From: Flavobacterium laiguense
GTDB taxonomy: Bacteria > Bacteroidota > Bacteroidia > Flavobacteriales > Flavobacteriaceae
DNA: 64,000 nt
Assembly (NCBI RefSeq): GCF_003097655.1
Contig: NZ_QCZH01000006.1
Coordinates: 1-64,000 of the forward strand
Direction of reading: 5' to 3'
Position numbers and translations under genes: made by a program. Below, in pieces: positions 23,987-31,875 of the stretch. How positions within the stretch are numbered: position 1 is the first letter of the stretch; every line of letters begins with the position of its first letter. A model generated the notes under the pieces. It was given only the letters and a program-made list of their open reading frames with translations, made no database searches and was not told the origin of the DNA.

Positions 23987-24298
23987 TTAAAACGGTAAAT
24001 CGTCTCCCGCTTCTTTTATTTCGGCTTCGGTCATTGGTCGCATCGCATCGGTTTGCTCCCAAATCCTCCCGTTGCCAATAAAAATTCGGTCTAGTTTTTC
24101 TCCGTTTTTCACTCTCTCAGCCTCTTCCTTATTTCTCGAAATTGAGATACTAAAATCATTATCAAATTTATCGGGAACATCGTAATCCCAAGTTTCAATC
24201 ATTAGGTATTTTTTGCCGTTTCCGTGTACCAAAACCCTTGATTTATCCACGTCTGTTAAACAAATACTCATTGTTCTTTTTTTGCCTTGCTTTGCCAT
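23987..24298 (-). CDS. SSB-like protein with acidic C-terminal tip
   Basis: The 103-residue protein begins with basic residues (MAKQGKKRT), then a strand-rich body that could be an OB fold, and ends in EAGDDLPF. That end closely matches the DDDIPF tip by which bacterial SSB proteins recruit replication partners. With a primase-helicase gene upstream in the same operon, a single-strand DNA binding role is likely. The body itself cannot be assigned to a known SSB family by eye. Confidence 0.6.
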   Translation of the reverse strand: MAKQGKKRTMSICLTDVDKSRVLVHGNGKKYLMIETWDYDVPDKFDNDFSISISRNKEEAERVKNGEKLDRIFIGNGRIWEQTDAMRPMTEAEIKEAGDDLPF

Positions 24299-24311
24299 TT
24301 TTTTTTATTGT

Positions 24312-24488
24312 TTAGGTTAGTTTTTGAATTAATATTTTTTGTTTTGATATGTTGTTTTTAATGAAATAGTAGTCTTTGTTTTCGTCCCAAAATTCCCAAC
24401 TATTTAATTGTCCATTGATCTTAAATAAATCGCCTTGGTTGAGTTTTTGTAATACGCTTTGCAACTGATATAAAGTATAGGTTTTCAT
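24312..24488 (-). CDS. 58-residue uncharacterised early protein
   Basis: A short ORF with ATG at 24488 encodes a protein beginning MKTYTLYQLQSVLQKL. Its N-terminal helix and aromatic centre (SWEFWDENKDYYF) look like a real small protein. It starts 4 bp after the stop of the upstream gene in the same direction. Function unknown. Confidence 0.5.
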   Translation of the reverse strand: MKTYTLYQLQSVLQKLNQGDLFKINGQLNSWEFWDENKDYYFIKNNISKQKILIQKLT

Positions 24489-24491
24489 AGT

Positions 24492-24764
24492 TTATTGATT
24501 TACGGTTGTGTTTGTTATTTCTTTTTCTGCTTCTAAAATTCCCACTTCATCAAAAATCCTAACAGGGACAAAAATTTGACTGGTAGAATACAATTGTCTA
24601 AAATTGTGTATTTCGGTATTCTCATTAAAATAGAATGGCTGCGTACACATTTCGCCATCGTGGTTTTGTTGAAAATACAGTACTCCTATTCTTTTATTAC
24701 CGTAGAGGTCTGCAAAATCTTCTCTAGTGGCGACCCTTAATTGCATGATTACTTTTGTTGTCAT
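24492..24764 (-). CDS. Small uncharacterised protein coupled to the primase-helicase
   Basis: This 90-residue protein is strand-rich and not recognised. Its ATG overlaps the stop of the 950-residue primase-helicase by four bases (ATGA), so the two are translationally coupled and it may be a replication accessory factor. No membrane span or signal. Confidence 0.55.
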   Translation of the reverse strand: MTTKVIMQLRVATREDFADLYGNKRIGVLYFQQNHDGEMCTQPFYFNENTEIHNFRQLYSTSQIFVPVRIFDEVGILEAEKEITNTTVNQ

Positions 24765-27613
24765 AACCAGTCGGGTAAATCGGTTTCTACTGTTTCAAAC
24801 ATCATTTCGGGTTGCAATTGTTTTGCGGTTGGTTCCGCAGGTGCTTCATGTGTTTTAATTTCTCCAGTTGTATTTATAAAATAATGTTCTACTGCTTTGC
24901 GCCCTCCCGTTTCTTGACATTTTACAATCATTTTTTTACTTTCTAATACCCAACCGTTCATTTTGCAATAACAGTCTAACCCTTTTTTGTGTGAGGTTGG
25001 ATTTTTTGCAAATTTTCCCGCTTCTATAGCATAATCGTGTTGTATTTCTTGTCTAGGAAACCAAGAATTAAGTTTTGTTGCATCGCTAAAAAAATCATTG
25101 CAATGGTGTAGTTGTACGTCCCCTACTTGTTGCTGTAAGTTTCTAATGATTAAGTTTTCTTCGGGCGCATCTATTTTATCGTCTTGGGATAAATAGAATT
25201 GCAAACATTGCAACATGAAATTAAAGTCCTTATTTTTGTCTTTTTCCGAATAATCTTTGCTAAACAAAGTTTCTCCGTTAAAACTGTCTTTAATTTTTCG
25301 AGTTTCGTGGTATTCCTCACTTTTTTCGTGATAATAGTCGCTACATTGATACGTCAATAGCCTACGTTTTAAGGCGGCTGTAATGTCATTGGGTACAAAA
25401 TTGGTTGTTGCACAAAGTTTTGGGGAATCCTCAAAAGAGATATACACTTTTTTACCTCCTTTGTGGTTTGCCGTCAAATCCTCAGTAACGATACTGAAAA
25501 TCTGATTGTAATCGTAATTTTGAGGTAAATCGTCCCAACATATAATATCCGTAGCATCCGTTACACCATCAAACATAAATTTAGGATCATCTTTTAGGAT
25601 TGTTCTTCCCGAAATGGTCAATTTGTTTTTTAGAAATTGGTACAAGCCTTTTATCTGAAATGATTTTCCCGAGCCTCCGTTACTGTCTTTAATTGACAAT
25701 CCCATTTTCTTGTCCATTCCTAACACAAAATAACTATTTGCTTCATCTTTGTACTTATGCAAAAGGTATCCTATGCAGTACATTTTATTGATAAGCTGCA
25801 ATTGTTGTATTCCGTTTTCTTCTTCGCTTAGCTTATCGCCTGTAATGTTGAAATTATTAATATCTTGGTGTTTGTCGTTGGTTTCTTTTTGCCAAAACAT
25901 CCTACTGGTATTTATCAATACTTTAAAGTATTTGCTTGAATTATCCAAAATGTCAATTTTCCAATTCCCCGATGTATCTTTTGCAATTGTGAAATAGGGG
26001 TTTTGCAAATCGAAATTGTGTTTAATAATATTCGATTTCCAAACCGTATTGTCAACTTCTTTGTATTCGTTGTCTACAATTTCTTTTGGGGTAATGCTTA
26101 CCACTTTGTTGTTGAAAAAATAAACTTGACTCTTTTGTGTTGCCGTATTCGTGTTTAAATCAATTTGTGCTAGTGATGATAGTTTCTCGGGAGAAAAATA
26201 GATTGATTTCAGAATCATATTTTGAACTTTCAAATCAATGAATTTTTCCTCCATAAATTGCAGTACAAAATTTCTCACTTCTCGTGGAGAAACCATTTGT
26301 ACTACGTTTTTTTTTAGTTGGACTATTCTTGTTTCCTCAACATCGTTTGTGCTGTCGGGGTTGTTATTGGTGGTTTTGTGAATAAAAAAGCCGTTTAAAA
26401 CCAAAAAATGAATCAATTTTTTGTTGTGAGTAGTGTAGCCCCCTTTTTCGTTGCGTTCCCAAAATTTCAATTCCATTGCTTGTGATAGCAATTGTTTGAA
26501 CATATTTCGAACCATTTCTAAATTATTGGCTTTGTATTTACAAACCCAGTCGCCTAAATCTTTTTTCTTTTCTAATTTTAAAGCTGTAGGCAACCAAACT
26601 ATTTTTATATCCAAGTGTTGCAAACCCATTGCAAGGGCTTGTTTTACTCCTGTTGTGTCTAAATCGGGGACATAATAAACTACTTTTGCAATTTTGCGTA
26701 ATTGGTGCATTTCAGTAGATGAAATTATTTCAGCTTCCGAGTTGAACCAAATTACATCATAGCCCAATGAAGCAAGGTTTAGCCCATCGCTTCCGCCAGT
26801 TGCAATAATTACGCTATCGAGTTGCAATTCTGCAAGTCTTTTTCTTAGGTTCTTTTTGTAAAATGCATCGTCAGTATCTTTTATTTGCTGTAAAATCGAT
26901 TCTATTTCCGCAAAATCTTCTTTCCCTATAATATCAAAAAGGCGTTCCCATCCGTAAATATGACGAGGTGGTTTTGTGCCTAAAAAATGGTGTTTTAAGA
27001 GATACTTGTCTTTTTTCGGGGCTTTGGGTTCGTACATTTTTGTAAAGCCCTCGTTTTTGTACCCGAAAATTGGGTAATTCTCCGTAGCCTTAACCGTCAA
27101 TAAAGTAGGCACTTGTGTTTTGCTGTTGATGAATGTTTTTGAATAGGAATTCACACTATAAAAGCCATATTCCGAGCAATCACCCTCTGTTAAAAACGGA
27201 GCAAAGTTTTTGTAATTAGCTACTTTGTCGGCATAATCAATTTTCCAAATTCCAGCGGGTTCGGTTGTGGTTTCATAAGTAGTTTCGGGTTTGAAAAATT
27301 GCAGGGTCGTTTTTGATAAACCGTATTTTTGAAACAAATATTCGCACGCTTCCACAAATAGAATGTTACGTTCCTGCATTACGTGGTCTATTGCATTCAG
27401 TCCTTTTTTATCCGAAAAATTAAAAATAGAATAAATCTCAGTAGCCGATTTTTTGTTGGAAAGAATAGTACTTGGTGTGTCTTCTTTGTGGGTAATGAAA
27501 TGTTTGTTTTTATTTTCTTTGCCAACACTGTCGGGAAATACATCGTGAAAGTATTTCAGTCCATTATCGGAAGCATCCCAAAGTAATTGTAGGTTGTATG
27601 GTTGGTTAGTCAT
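24761..27613 (-). CDS. Toprim primase fused to an SF3-type helicase, element replication protein
   Basis: The N-terminal region (1-110) resembles primase-associated CHC2-like domains of mobile elements without the zinc cysteines. A Toprim-type domain spans about 260-335, with GGSDGLNLASLG and the acidic YYVPDLDTTG. A P-loop helicase domain follows with GGSGKS (646-651), Walker B IICWDDL, sensor KLCATTNFVP and an arginine-rich RRLLTY. This is the layout of phage and plasmid replicative primase-helicases. It is the largest gene of the early block and follows three tiny coupled genes. It implies that the element replicates its own DNA after excision. Confidence 0.85.
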   Translation of the reverse strand: MTNQPYNLQLLWDASDNGLKYFHDVFPDSVGKENKNKHFITHKEDTPSTILSNKKSATEIYSIFNFSDKKGLNAIDHVMQERNILFVEACEYLFQKYGLSKTTLQFFKPETTYETTTEPAGIWKIDYADKVANYKNFAPFLTEGDCSEYGFYSVNSYSKTFINSKTQVPTLLTVKATENYPIFGYKNEGFTKMYEPKAPKKDKYLLKHHFLGTKPPRHIYGWERLFDIIGKEDFAEIESILQQIKDTDDAFYKKNLRKRLAELQLDSVIIATGGSDGLNLASLGYDVIWFNSEAEIISSTEMHQLRKIAKVVYYVPDLDTTGVKQALAMGLQHLDIKIVWLPTALKLEKKKDLGDWVCKYKANNLEMVRNMFKQLLSQAMELKFWERNEKGGYTTHNKKLIHFLVLNGFFIHKTTNNNPDSTNDVEETRIVQLKKNVVQMVSPREVRNFVLQFMEEKFIDLKVQNMILKSIYFSPEKLSSLAQIDLNTNTATQKSQVYFFNNKVVSITPKEIVDNEYKEVDNTVWKSNIIKHNFDLQNPYFTIAKDTSGNWKIDILDNSSKYFKVLINTSRMFWQKETNDKHQDINNFNITGDKLSEEENGIQQLQLINKMYCIGYLLHKYKDEANSYFVLGMDKKMGLSIKDSNGGSGKSFQIKGLYQFLKNKLTISGRTILKDDPKFMFDGVTDATDIICWDDLPQNYDYNQIFSIVTEDLTANHKGGKKVYISFEDSPKLCATTNFVPNDITAALKRRLLTYQCSDYYHEKSEEYHETRKIKDSFNGETLFSKDYSEKDKNKDFNFMLQCLQFYLSQDDKIDAPEENLIIRNLQQQVGDVQLHHCNDFFSDATKLNSWFPRQEIQHDYAIEAGKFAKNPTSHKKGLDCYCKMNGWVLESKKMIVKCQETGGRKAVEHYFINTTGEIKTHEAPAEPTAKQLQPEMMFETVETDLPDWL

Positions 27614-27629
27614 CTTTAGGAGGTGTGGT

Positions 27630-27824
27630 TTATAGGAATGGATTGTATTTTTCGGGGAAACTTTTAATTCTTCTGTCGCAAATTTCTATAAGGTCTCTAT
27701 AGATAGTATAAATTGCTCCTTTGTCTTCCTCTGAAAAAATTAAACTCAAGGGTAATAATTCCATTTGATGTTCAATCCTTTCTTTATAGGCTTCCAGTTG
27801 TTTTTTTGTGGTGATGAATGCCAT
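27630..27824 (-). CDS. Small helical early protein
   Basis: A 64-residue protein of helical, Glu/Lys-rich character; no family recognised. Its ATG overlaps the stop of the 84-residue gene (TAATG), and the primase-helicase starts 17 bp after its stop. Part of a chain of three small coupled genes at the head of the early operon. Confidence 0.5.
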   Translation of the reverse strand: MAFITTKKQLEAYKERIEHQMELLPLSLIFSEEDKGAIYTIYRDLIEICDRRIKSFPEKYNPFL

Positions 27825-28078
27825 TACTTAAAAAGTTTGTTTTTAGTTTCTTGTGCTTTTTTCTTTTTGTTTTTAATCTTTGCAACGAGTTTTGCAATTT
27901 CCAGTTCAACGGTTTCGTTGGGTTGTTTTCCCGAAACTATCTTTTGGATGGAGGCGGGCGAAAATTCGTGACCGTTTGCATTAAAGATTTTCTTTTTCGT
28001 GAGATGTTGGATTATTAATCTCGAAAACTGTTTGCCCAAAACCTCTATTATCGTCTCTTTCTGTTTTTCCGTTATCAT
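27824..28078 (-). CDS. Small early protein, possible DNA-binding regulator
   Basis: This 84-residue protein has a helical N-terminal part, a central SPASIQKIVSGKQPNE that could be a helix-turn-helix segment, and a strongly basic C-terminus (KIKNKKKKAQETKNK). It overlaps both neighbours by one to four bases. A role in early transcription control, such as a Cro-like protein, is possible but unproven. Confidence 0.5.
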   Translation of the reverse strand: MITEKQKETIIEVLGKQFSRLIIQHLTKKKIFNANGHEFSPASIQKIVSGKQPNETVELEIAKLVAKIKNKKKKAQETKNKLFK

Positions 28079-28263
28079 GTGATAGGTATTTCTAGTTGAA
28101 TTTGGTAATCATAATTACGTTGCAATTCAAGTATGTATTTGTTTTGCAAATCTTCGTTGTAAGGCACAAAAATTGTTTTTGTACTGTATTGATAGCGATA
28201 CATTTTCTTTATCTTTTGGTGCAATCTGTACTTTCTGTAAATACTTTTTTTGGTCGCTATCAT
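28075..28263 (-). CDS. First gene of the leftward early operon, unknown function
   Basis: A 62-residue basic, Tyr-rich protein (KSIYRKYRLHQKIKKMYRY) with no recognised family. It is the first gene after the divergent control region and overlaps the next gene by four bases. Confidence 0.5.
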   Translation of the reverse strand: MIATKKSIYRKYRLHQKIKKMYRYQYSTKTIFVPYNEDLQNKYILELQRNYDYQIQLEIPIT

Positions 28264-28525
28264 ATTTCTTACTTTTTCTCATCTATTGGCATAATATTTG
28301 CCTTACAAACAAATAGTTAAAACAGTTTTGCGATGGGATATTTTTTTGTTAAAATTTCCTTACTGTTTTTCTAAAAGTCGCTGCAAAATTTTATTACCTT
28401 GCAAGTTGCTTTTAATCTGTTTTAAAGTGGGTTTTTATCCGCTTTCAATTACAAATTAAGCAATATATTTCCGAATTAAAAAATATTTCGGCAAAATAAG
28501 TAATATTTTATTATAAATATTTTTT
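28264..28525. promoter_or_regulatory. Divergent control region between early operon and repressor
   Basis: This 262-bp A/T-rich stretch separates the leftward early genes from the rightward XRE gene and holds both promoters. A CCGAA...TTCGG dyad at about 28470-28490 lies 35 bp before the XRE start and is a candidate operator. Exact -7 and -33 boxes are not clear. The layout matches a lysis-lysogeny switch. Confidence 0.5.
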
Positions 28526-28879
28526 ATGTTATTGAAAATCAAAGAGTTTAGAAAATTAAAAAAATTAAGTCAGCAAAATTTGGCGGATAAAATAGATGTT
28601 TCAGTAAGAATGTTTGGCGAATATGAAAAACAAACTACGGATATTGGATTGTTAAAACTGCAAAAAATTGCCGAAATTTTGGAAATTTCAATTTTCGAGT
28701 TGATTGAATTAAGCGATAATGAAAAGCAGAAAGTTGCAACACCTTTGCAAAGCAATTGCGACGAAAAAATAAAAGAACTAGAAGGACGTATCGAATTTTA
28801 TAAAGAAAAAATAGAATTTGTAGAGCGAAAACTAGAAGATTGCGAAACCGAAAAAAAACGTATCAAAACTATTAGCTAA
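28526..28879 (+). CDS. XRE-family repressor of the element
   Basis: Residues 1-60 form a helix-turn-helix (LKKLSQQNLADKIDVSVRMF...). A coiled coil of charged heptads (about 75-112, KELEGRIEFYKEKIEF) suggests dimerisation. It has no peptidase domain and is shorter than CI-type repressors. Divergent orientation from the early operon with a shared control region makes it the likely lysogeny repressor. The ATG at 28526 follows an A/T-rich leader. Confidence 0.82.
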   Translation: MLLKIKEFRKLKKLSQQNLADKIDVSVRMFGEYEKQTTDIGLLKLQKIAEILEISIFELIELSDNEKQKVATPLQSNCDEKIKELEGRIEFYKEKIEFVERKLEDCETEKKRIKTIS

Positions 28880-28911
28880 GTGGCTATGCAGTAACTAAAT
28901 AATTAAGAATA

Positions 28912-29757
28912 ATGAGGCAATTTTTTGTGCATAATGGTCAAAATGAAGAAGGACCTTTTGATTTTGAACATCTTCAAACAATTCAACTTAAAAAAGATAC
29001 ACCTATATGGTATGAAGGTTTAGATAATTGGACGACAGTTGATAAAGTAGAAGAATTAAAACCATTATTAAATTCTCATACTTATCCTCCAAAATTTGAA
29101 AGTTTAAATCAACAAAAAAGAGATTCCACACCACCAATTTTTGAAAACTTCCAAAAGCAATCTAGTAATGAAAAGAAAAAATCAAAAAATATACTGATTG
29201 GTGGGGCGTTAGTTGTTGGATTGATTATAATGTTTTTTTATTTCAATTCTTTTCAATCGAGTAATTCAATCTCAAACGATTCTGTTCGGGCAGATTCTGC
29301 ATACGTTGAACCAACAGATTCACAATTACAAAATAGTAATGTTGATGTAATTTCTGAAGCAAATACCGCTCAAAGCGAAATTTCTGCTCTTACTGAAAAA
29401 AACATGACATATAGAAATAATTTTGAAAAATTCTTAACTGTAACAAGTAATCAATATCAAACTAGAGAAATAGGAGGGATTTTTAATCTTGAAGTTATTT
29501 TTGCAAATAATACGGATTACGTAATTGATGTTGCAGAAATTCAGGTTGGATACATTAAAGAGAATGGACAATATTATAAAACCGAGATTGTACAGTTTAC
29601 AAATGTTCAACCAAACACAAGTGAAAGTATACAGGCACCAGATAGTGAAAGAGGCAAGTCTGTAGATTTTACTTATAATAGCCTATATTCCAAAAAAATG
29701 CACTTTTGCTATCCAAGTGATAGCGGCAATAGTGCCGACCAATATTTCTGTAAATAA
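28912..29757 (+). CDS. GYF_2/DUF4339 membrane protein, possible envelope-modifying cargo
   Basis: An N-terminal GYF_2-like domain (FVHNGQNEEGPFDFEHLQ, PIWYEGLDNWTTVDKVEEL) covers residues 1-52. A membrane span follows at about 95-113 (ILIGGALVVGLIIMFFYF), then a mostly strand-like extracytoplasmic domain with Cys residues near the end. It is transcribed with the repressor and the secreted 116-residue protein, in the direction opposite to the lytic genes. Such genes expressed from the prophage side often change the host envelope or block superinfection. That role is inference. Confidence 0.6.
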   Translation: MRQFFVHNGQNEEGPFDFEHLQTIQLKKDTPIWYEGLDNWTTVDKVEELKPLLNSHTYPPKFESLNQQKRDSTPPIFENFQKQSSNEKKKSKNILIGGALVVGLIIMFFYFNSFQSSNSISNDSVRADSAYVEPTDSQLQNSNVDVISEANTAQSEISALTEKNMTYRNNFEKFLTVTSNQYQTREIGGIFNLEVIFANNTDYVIDVAEIQVGYIKENGQYYKTEIVQFTNVQPNTSESIQAPDSERGKSVDFTYNSLYSKKMHFCYPSDSGNSADQYFCK

Positions 29758-29769
29758 ATTAAAAGTATT

Positions 29770-30120
29770 ATGAAAAAAATAATTTTACTAGTAATATTTT
29801 TATTTGCATCGTTAAATTCATTCTCTCAAAAAATAAACCCAAAATTGTTGCAAGGAAAATGGCAAAGTATTGACGATAAAAGAGTTTTTTTGATATTCAC
29901 GAATAATTTGAGAAAAGAAATTACAACAGGAATGGATGACTGGGAGACAAAAAAATATACCCTTTCAAAAGGACTGGGTAATTCTACATGCATCAATCAG
30001 GTGATAGATAATAAAAACGTAAGCATTTGGGCTATTGAATCTTTGAATAGTGAAGAATTAACCTTGTATTATTTACGAAGTGTAAGAGGGAATTCTTTAA
30101 GGTATAGAAGAGTTAAATAG
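29770..30120 (+). CDS. Secreted lipocalin-like small protein
   Basis: A signal peptide covers about residues 1-19 (IILLVIFLFASLNSFSQ). The mature part starts KINPKLLQGKWQSID, the typical opening of small Bacteroidetes lipocalin-like proteins, and continues with beta strands. It follows the GYF_2 gene by 12 bp. It is probably a lysogenic cargo gene for the periplasm. Confidence 0.6.
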   Translation: MKKIILLVIFLFASLNSFSQKINPKLLQGKWQSIDDKRVFLIFTNNLRKEITTGMDDWETKKYTLSKGLGNSTCINQVIDNKNVSIWAIESLNSEELTLYYLRSVRGNSLRYRRVK

Positions 30121-30186
30121 ATTTGCATACATAAATTTTCAAGCCAAAATTTAGTTTTTGGCTTATTTTTTTATCTTTTTTCTTTT

Positions 30187-30298
30187 TGTTTCCATTTTTT
30201 TTGGAAACAAATAAATAAATAGAAACAAAAAGGAAACAAGGAAAACAGGAACATACCAATAAATCCAAGGGTTTACATTAATGTTTCCAATGTTTCCA
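30187..30298. repeat. Right GGAAACA/TGTTTCC cluster with second arm of the 17-bp inverted repeat
   Basis: TGTTTCC or GGAAACA occurs at 30187-30193, 30203-30209, 30232-30238, 30282-30288 and 30291-30297. Bases 30282-30298 are the exact inverse of 7077-7093. The cluster is purely intergenic and lies 350 bp inside the right att core. Confidence 0.65.
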
Positions 30299-30387
30299 TT
30301 TTTTTTAAAGAAATTATAGAGAGGGTAAAGGGAGAGGGGAAAAGCTAGAGCTTAGAAATCGCCCCCTCCGTAAAAAAACTAAGCGGT

Positions 30388-30455
30388 GTTATTATTGGTT
30401 TGTTTGCCAGTACAAAAGCTATCGCATTTGTACTGGCAAACAAACCAATAATAAC
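30388..30455. repeat. Perfect 29-bp inverted repeat with 10-base loop
   Basis: Bases 30388-30416 pair perfectly with 30427-30455 around the loop 30417-30426. Short flanking AGCGGT and ACCGCT can extend the structure with a bulge. No T run follows, so it is not a normal terminator. It lies between the cargo genes and the right att site and could be a replication origin, a recombination site or a regulator-binding cruciform. Confidence 0.8.
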
Positions 30456-30532
30456 GGTTAAAATGCAACCGCTGCGCTATTGCCGTTGCGTGGAAAGGCG
30501 CACGGATAAAAAGAATTAACGGATTTGGCTAG

Positions 30533-30550
30533 TGTCAAATTCTTGTCAAT
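30533..30550 (+). promoter_or_regulatory. TGTCAAA pair inside the right end
   Basis: TGTCAAA at 30533-30539 and TGTCAAT at 30544-30550, the same 11-bp spacing as the pair at 5782-5799. Candidate integrase or accessory binding sites. Confidence 0.4.
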
Positions 30551-30631
30551 GTATATGTAATTTATTGCTTTTACGAGAAATAAAAGTTTTGATAATCAAT
30601 TGATTGGGTTTTAAGTGATAAGGGTAATGTG

Positions 30632-30647
30632 TCCCGTCTTCGCTACA
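30632..30647 (+). repeat. Right attachment core
   Basis: The 16 bp TCCCGTCTTCGCTACA match the last 16 bp of the tRNA fragment at 5709-5724 and those at 41435-41450. Here the upstream T-arm part is absent, as expected for the element-phage junction distal to the tRNA. Confidence 0.8.
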
Positions 30648-30654
30648 AAAAACA

Positions 30655-30688
30655 AACCCTTAAACATCAATTGTTTAAGGGTTTTTTA
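30655..30688 (+). terminator. Terminator behind the att core
   Basis: AACCCTTAAAC (30655-30665) pairs with GTTTAAGGGTT (30673-30683), followed by a T run. A diverged copy lies behind the att copy at 41450. Confidence 0.7.
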
Positions 30689-31100
30689 TTGGGATTATGT
30701 TTAGAAAATACCGACTTCAAATTTCTCAAGTGAGGACTCAAGTGAGGAACTCGAGTGAGGAATTTTATAAATTGAGACGCGAACATTAAGCGGAAAAGAT
30801 ATAAATGAAATCTAATTTTTCGTTTTTACTGTTTAAAATTCACTCAACTATTTTAATTTTCGAAGCAGATAGGGCCGTTTGGACTAAATAACACCTTTTA
30901 GAACCCAATCCGTTGAATTAGAAAAAAGAATTTAGTATCCTTAATATTTATCGAAGGATTTATATTTACATCAAATCAAAACACTATTTTTAGCAGGCAA
31001 TATAATAGAGAACAGACGACGATTTACAATACAAAAAAATACAATAAAAACAGAACTCGCTAAGAGAATGTCGAATACCTAAAAAGAACAACGGAACAAC
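30689..31100 (+). other. Long conserved noncoding leader of the 87-residue gene
   Basis: Near 30722-30762 three copies of a CTCRAGTGAGGA unit occur in tandem; the copy at 41525-41550 has two. The rest has no ORF or clear promoter. Its perfect conservation with the second copy suggests a function or very recent exchange. Confidence 0.5.
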
Positions 31101-31202
31101 ATGGACATAGTCAAATTTAAAATCACGTCAAAAACGATAAAAGTAGAAGTTCGCAATTCGAATAATTATGTTTTTAATTTTAACACAGCCTTAGAAATTG
31201 AA
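30809..31202 (+). repeat. Perfect direct repeat with 41600-41993
   Basis: About 394 bp are identical by eye to 41600-41993 at a constant offset of 10791 bases, including about 290 bp of noncoding leader and the first 100 bp of the 87-residue gene. Upstream the similarity continues with indels back to the att core. Confidence 0.85.
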
Positions 31203-31364
31203 AAAGAGGATAGAGACGTTTTATTAAGACTGTACAACGCGTTAGACCTACTTTTTAAGAAAGAAAATACCAGCGAAGTGAAAAACTATATTTCACCCAA
31301 TCAAACGAACATACTTGACCAGATTGCAGCTGTTGATGATTTAGAACATGAGGATATTAAATAA
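31101..31364 (+). CDS. 87-residue protein, copy 1 of a duplicated pair
   Basis: The protein begins MDIVKFKITSKTIKVEVRN and is strand-rich first, helical later. No family is recognised. A second copy at 41892-42155 is identical for about the first 33 residues and then differs in scattered positions (IEKEDRD against IEAADRE, VDDLEHEDIK against VGDLEQENVK), all keeping length. Both copies follow a tRNA 3' fragment, a terminator and a 400-bp leader. The gene is probably chromosomal and was duplicated when the neighbouring island formed. Confidence 0.6.
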   Translation: MDIVKFKITSKTIKVEVRNSNNYVFNFNTALEIEKEDRDVLLRLYNALDLLFKKENTSEVKNYISPNQTNILDQIAAVDDLEHEDIK

Positions 31365-31790
31365 AAGACTTCTGATTTGAACTGCTCCCAAAAAATTAGA
31401 CATTATTTGGGAGCAGTCTATTTCGACAAACTGTAGTTTTCCTTAAATTAGGCAGCAACTATTATAAAAACTTAATTTGCGAACCCATATCAAAAACAAT
31501 AGTAGCAAACGGACGCATATTCGACAAGACGTTACATATTACTTTAAACAACTCCACGTCCTAAAATAGGATAAAATTTAAAAACTTAGTTTTACTTATA
31601 ATTATCCGCACAAAGCGATATCTAGGCATAAGACAAGAAGAGCTAGACGACATATATATGTCATTATAATCTTAAAATTAAAAATTCCACTTTCAAAAAC
31701 TATTTATTAAATACTCGCCCAAAGTATTTAAAGGATAAAATGTACTGTACCCCAATAATAGGACAATAATTCAAGGCTCTTTTTTAGTAA
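31365..31790. other. Intergenic, no gene seen
   Basis: A/T-rich region without a credible ORF, repeat or RNA motif. Confidence 0.5.
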
Positions 31791-31828
31791 AAAAAAGGAT
31801 TGCCAAAATTATTTTTAGCAATCCCTTT
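31791..31828 (-). terminator. Terminator of the adhesin-protease operon
   Basis: GGATTGC (31797-31803) pairs with GCAATCC (31818-31824), with a T run on the minus strand. It lies about 50 bp beyond the adhesin stop. Confidence 0.75.
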
Positions 31829-31875
31829 TAATAATTCTCTTTAGCTTTTAATTACAAGCTTAATTTAGAAGTTGA

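Larger units (their letters stand above)
30299..30631. other. Noncoding right end of the element
   Basis: Apart from the 29-bp inverted repeat and the TGTCAAA pair no gene is seen here. The purine-rich stretch at 30310-30350 and a compositionally richer stretch at 30460-30510 are unexplained. Confidence 0.5.

Noticed and set aside
30388..30455. Reading the 29-bp inverted repeat as a terminator
   Set aside because: There is no T run after the stem on either strand, and the stem is far longer than usual terminators.
5681..30647. Identification as the ssDNA phage FLiP group
   Set aside because: The element is much larger, integrates with a tyrosine recombinase and carries a dsDNA-type primase-helicase; no protein could be matched by eye.
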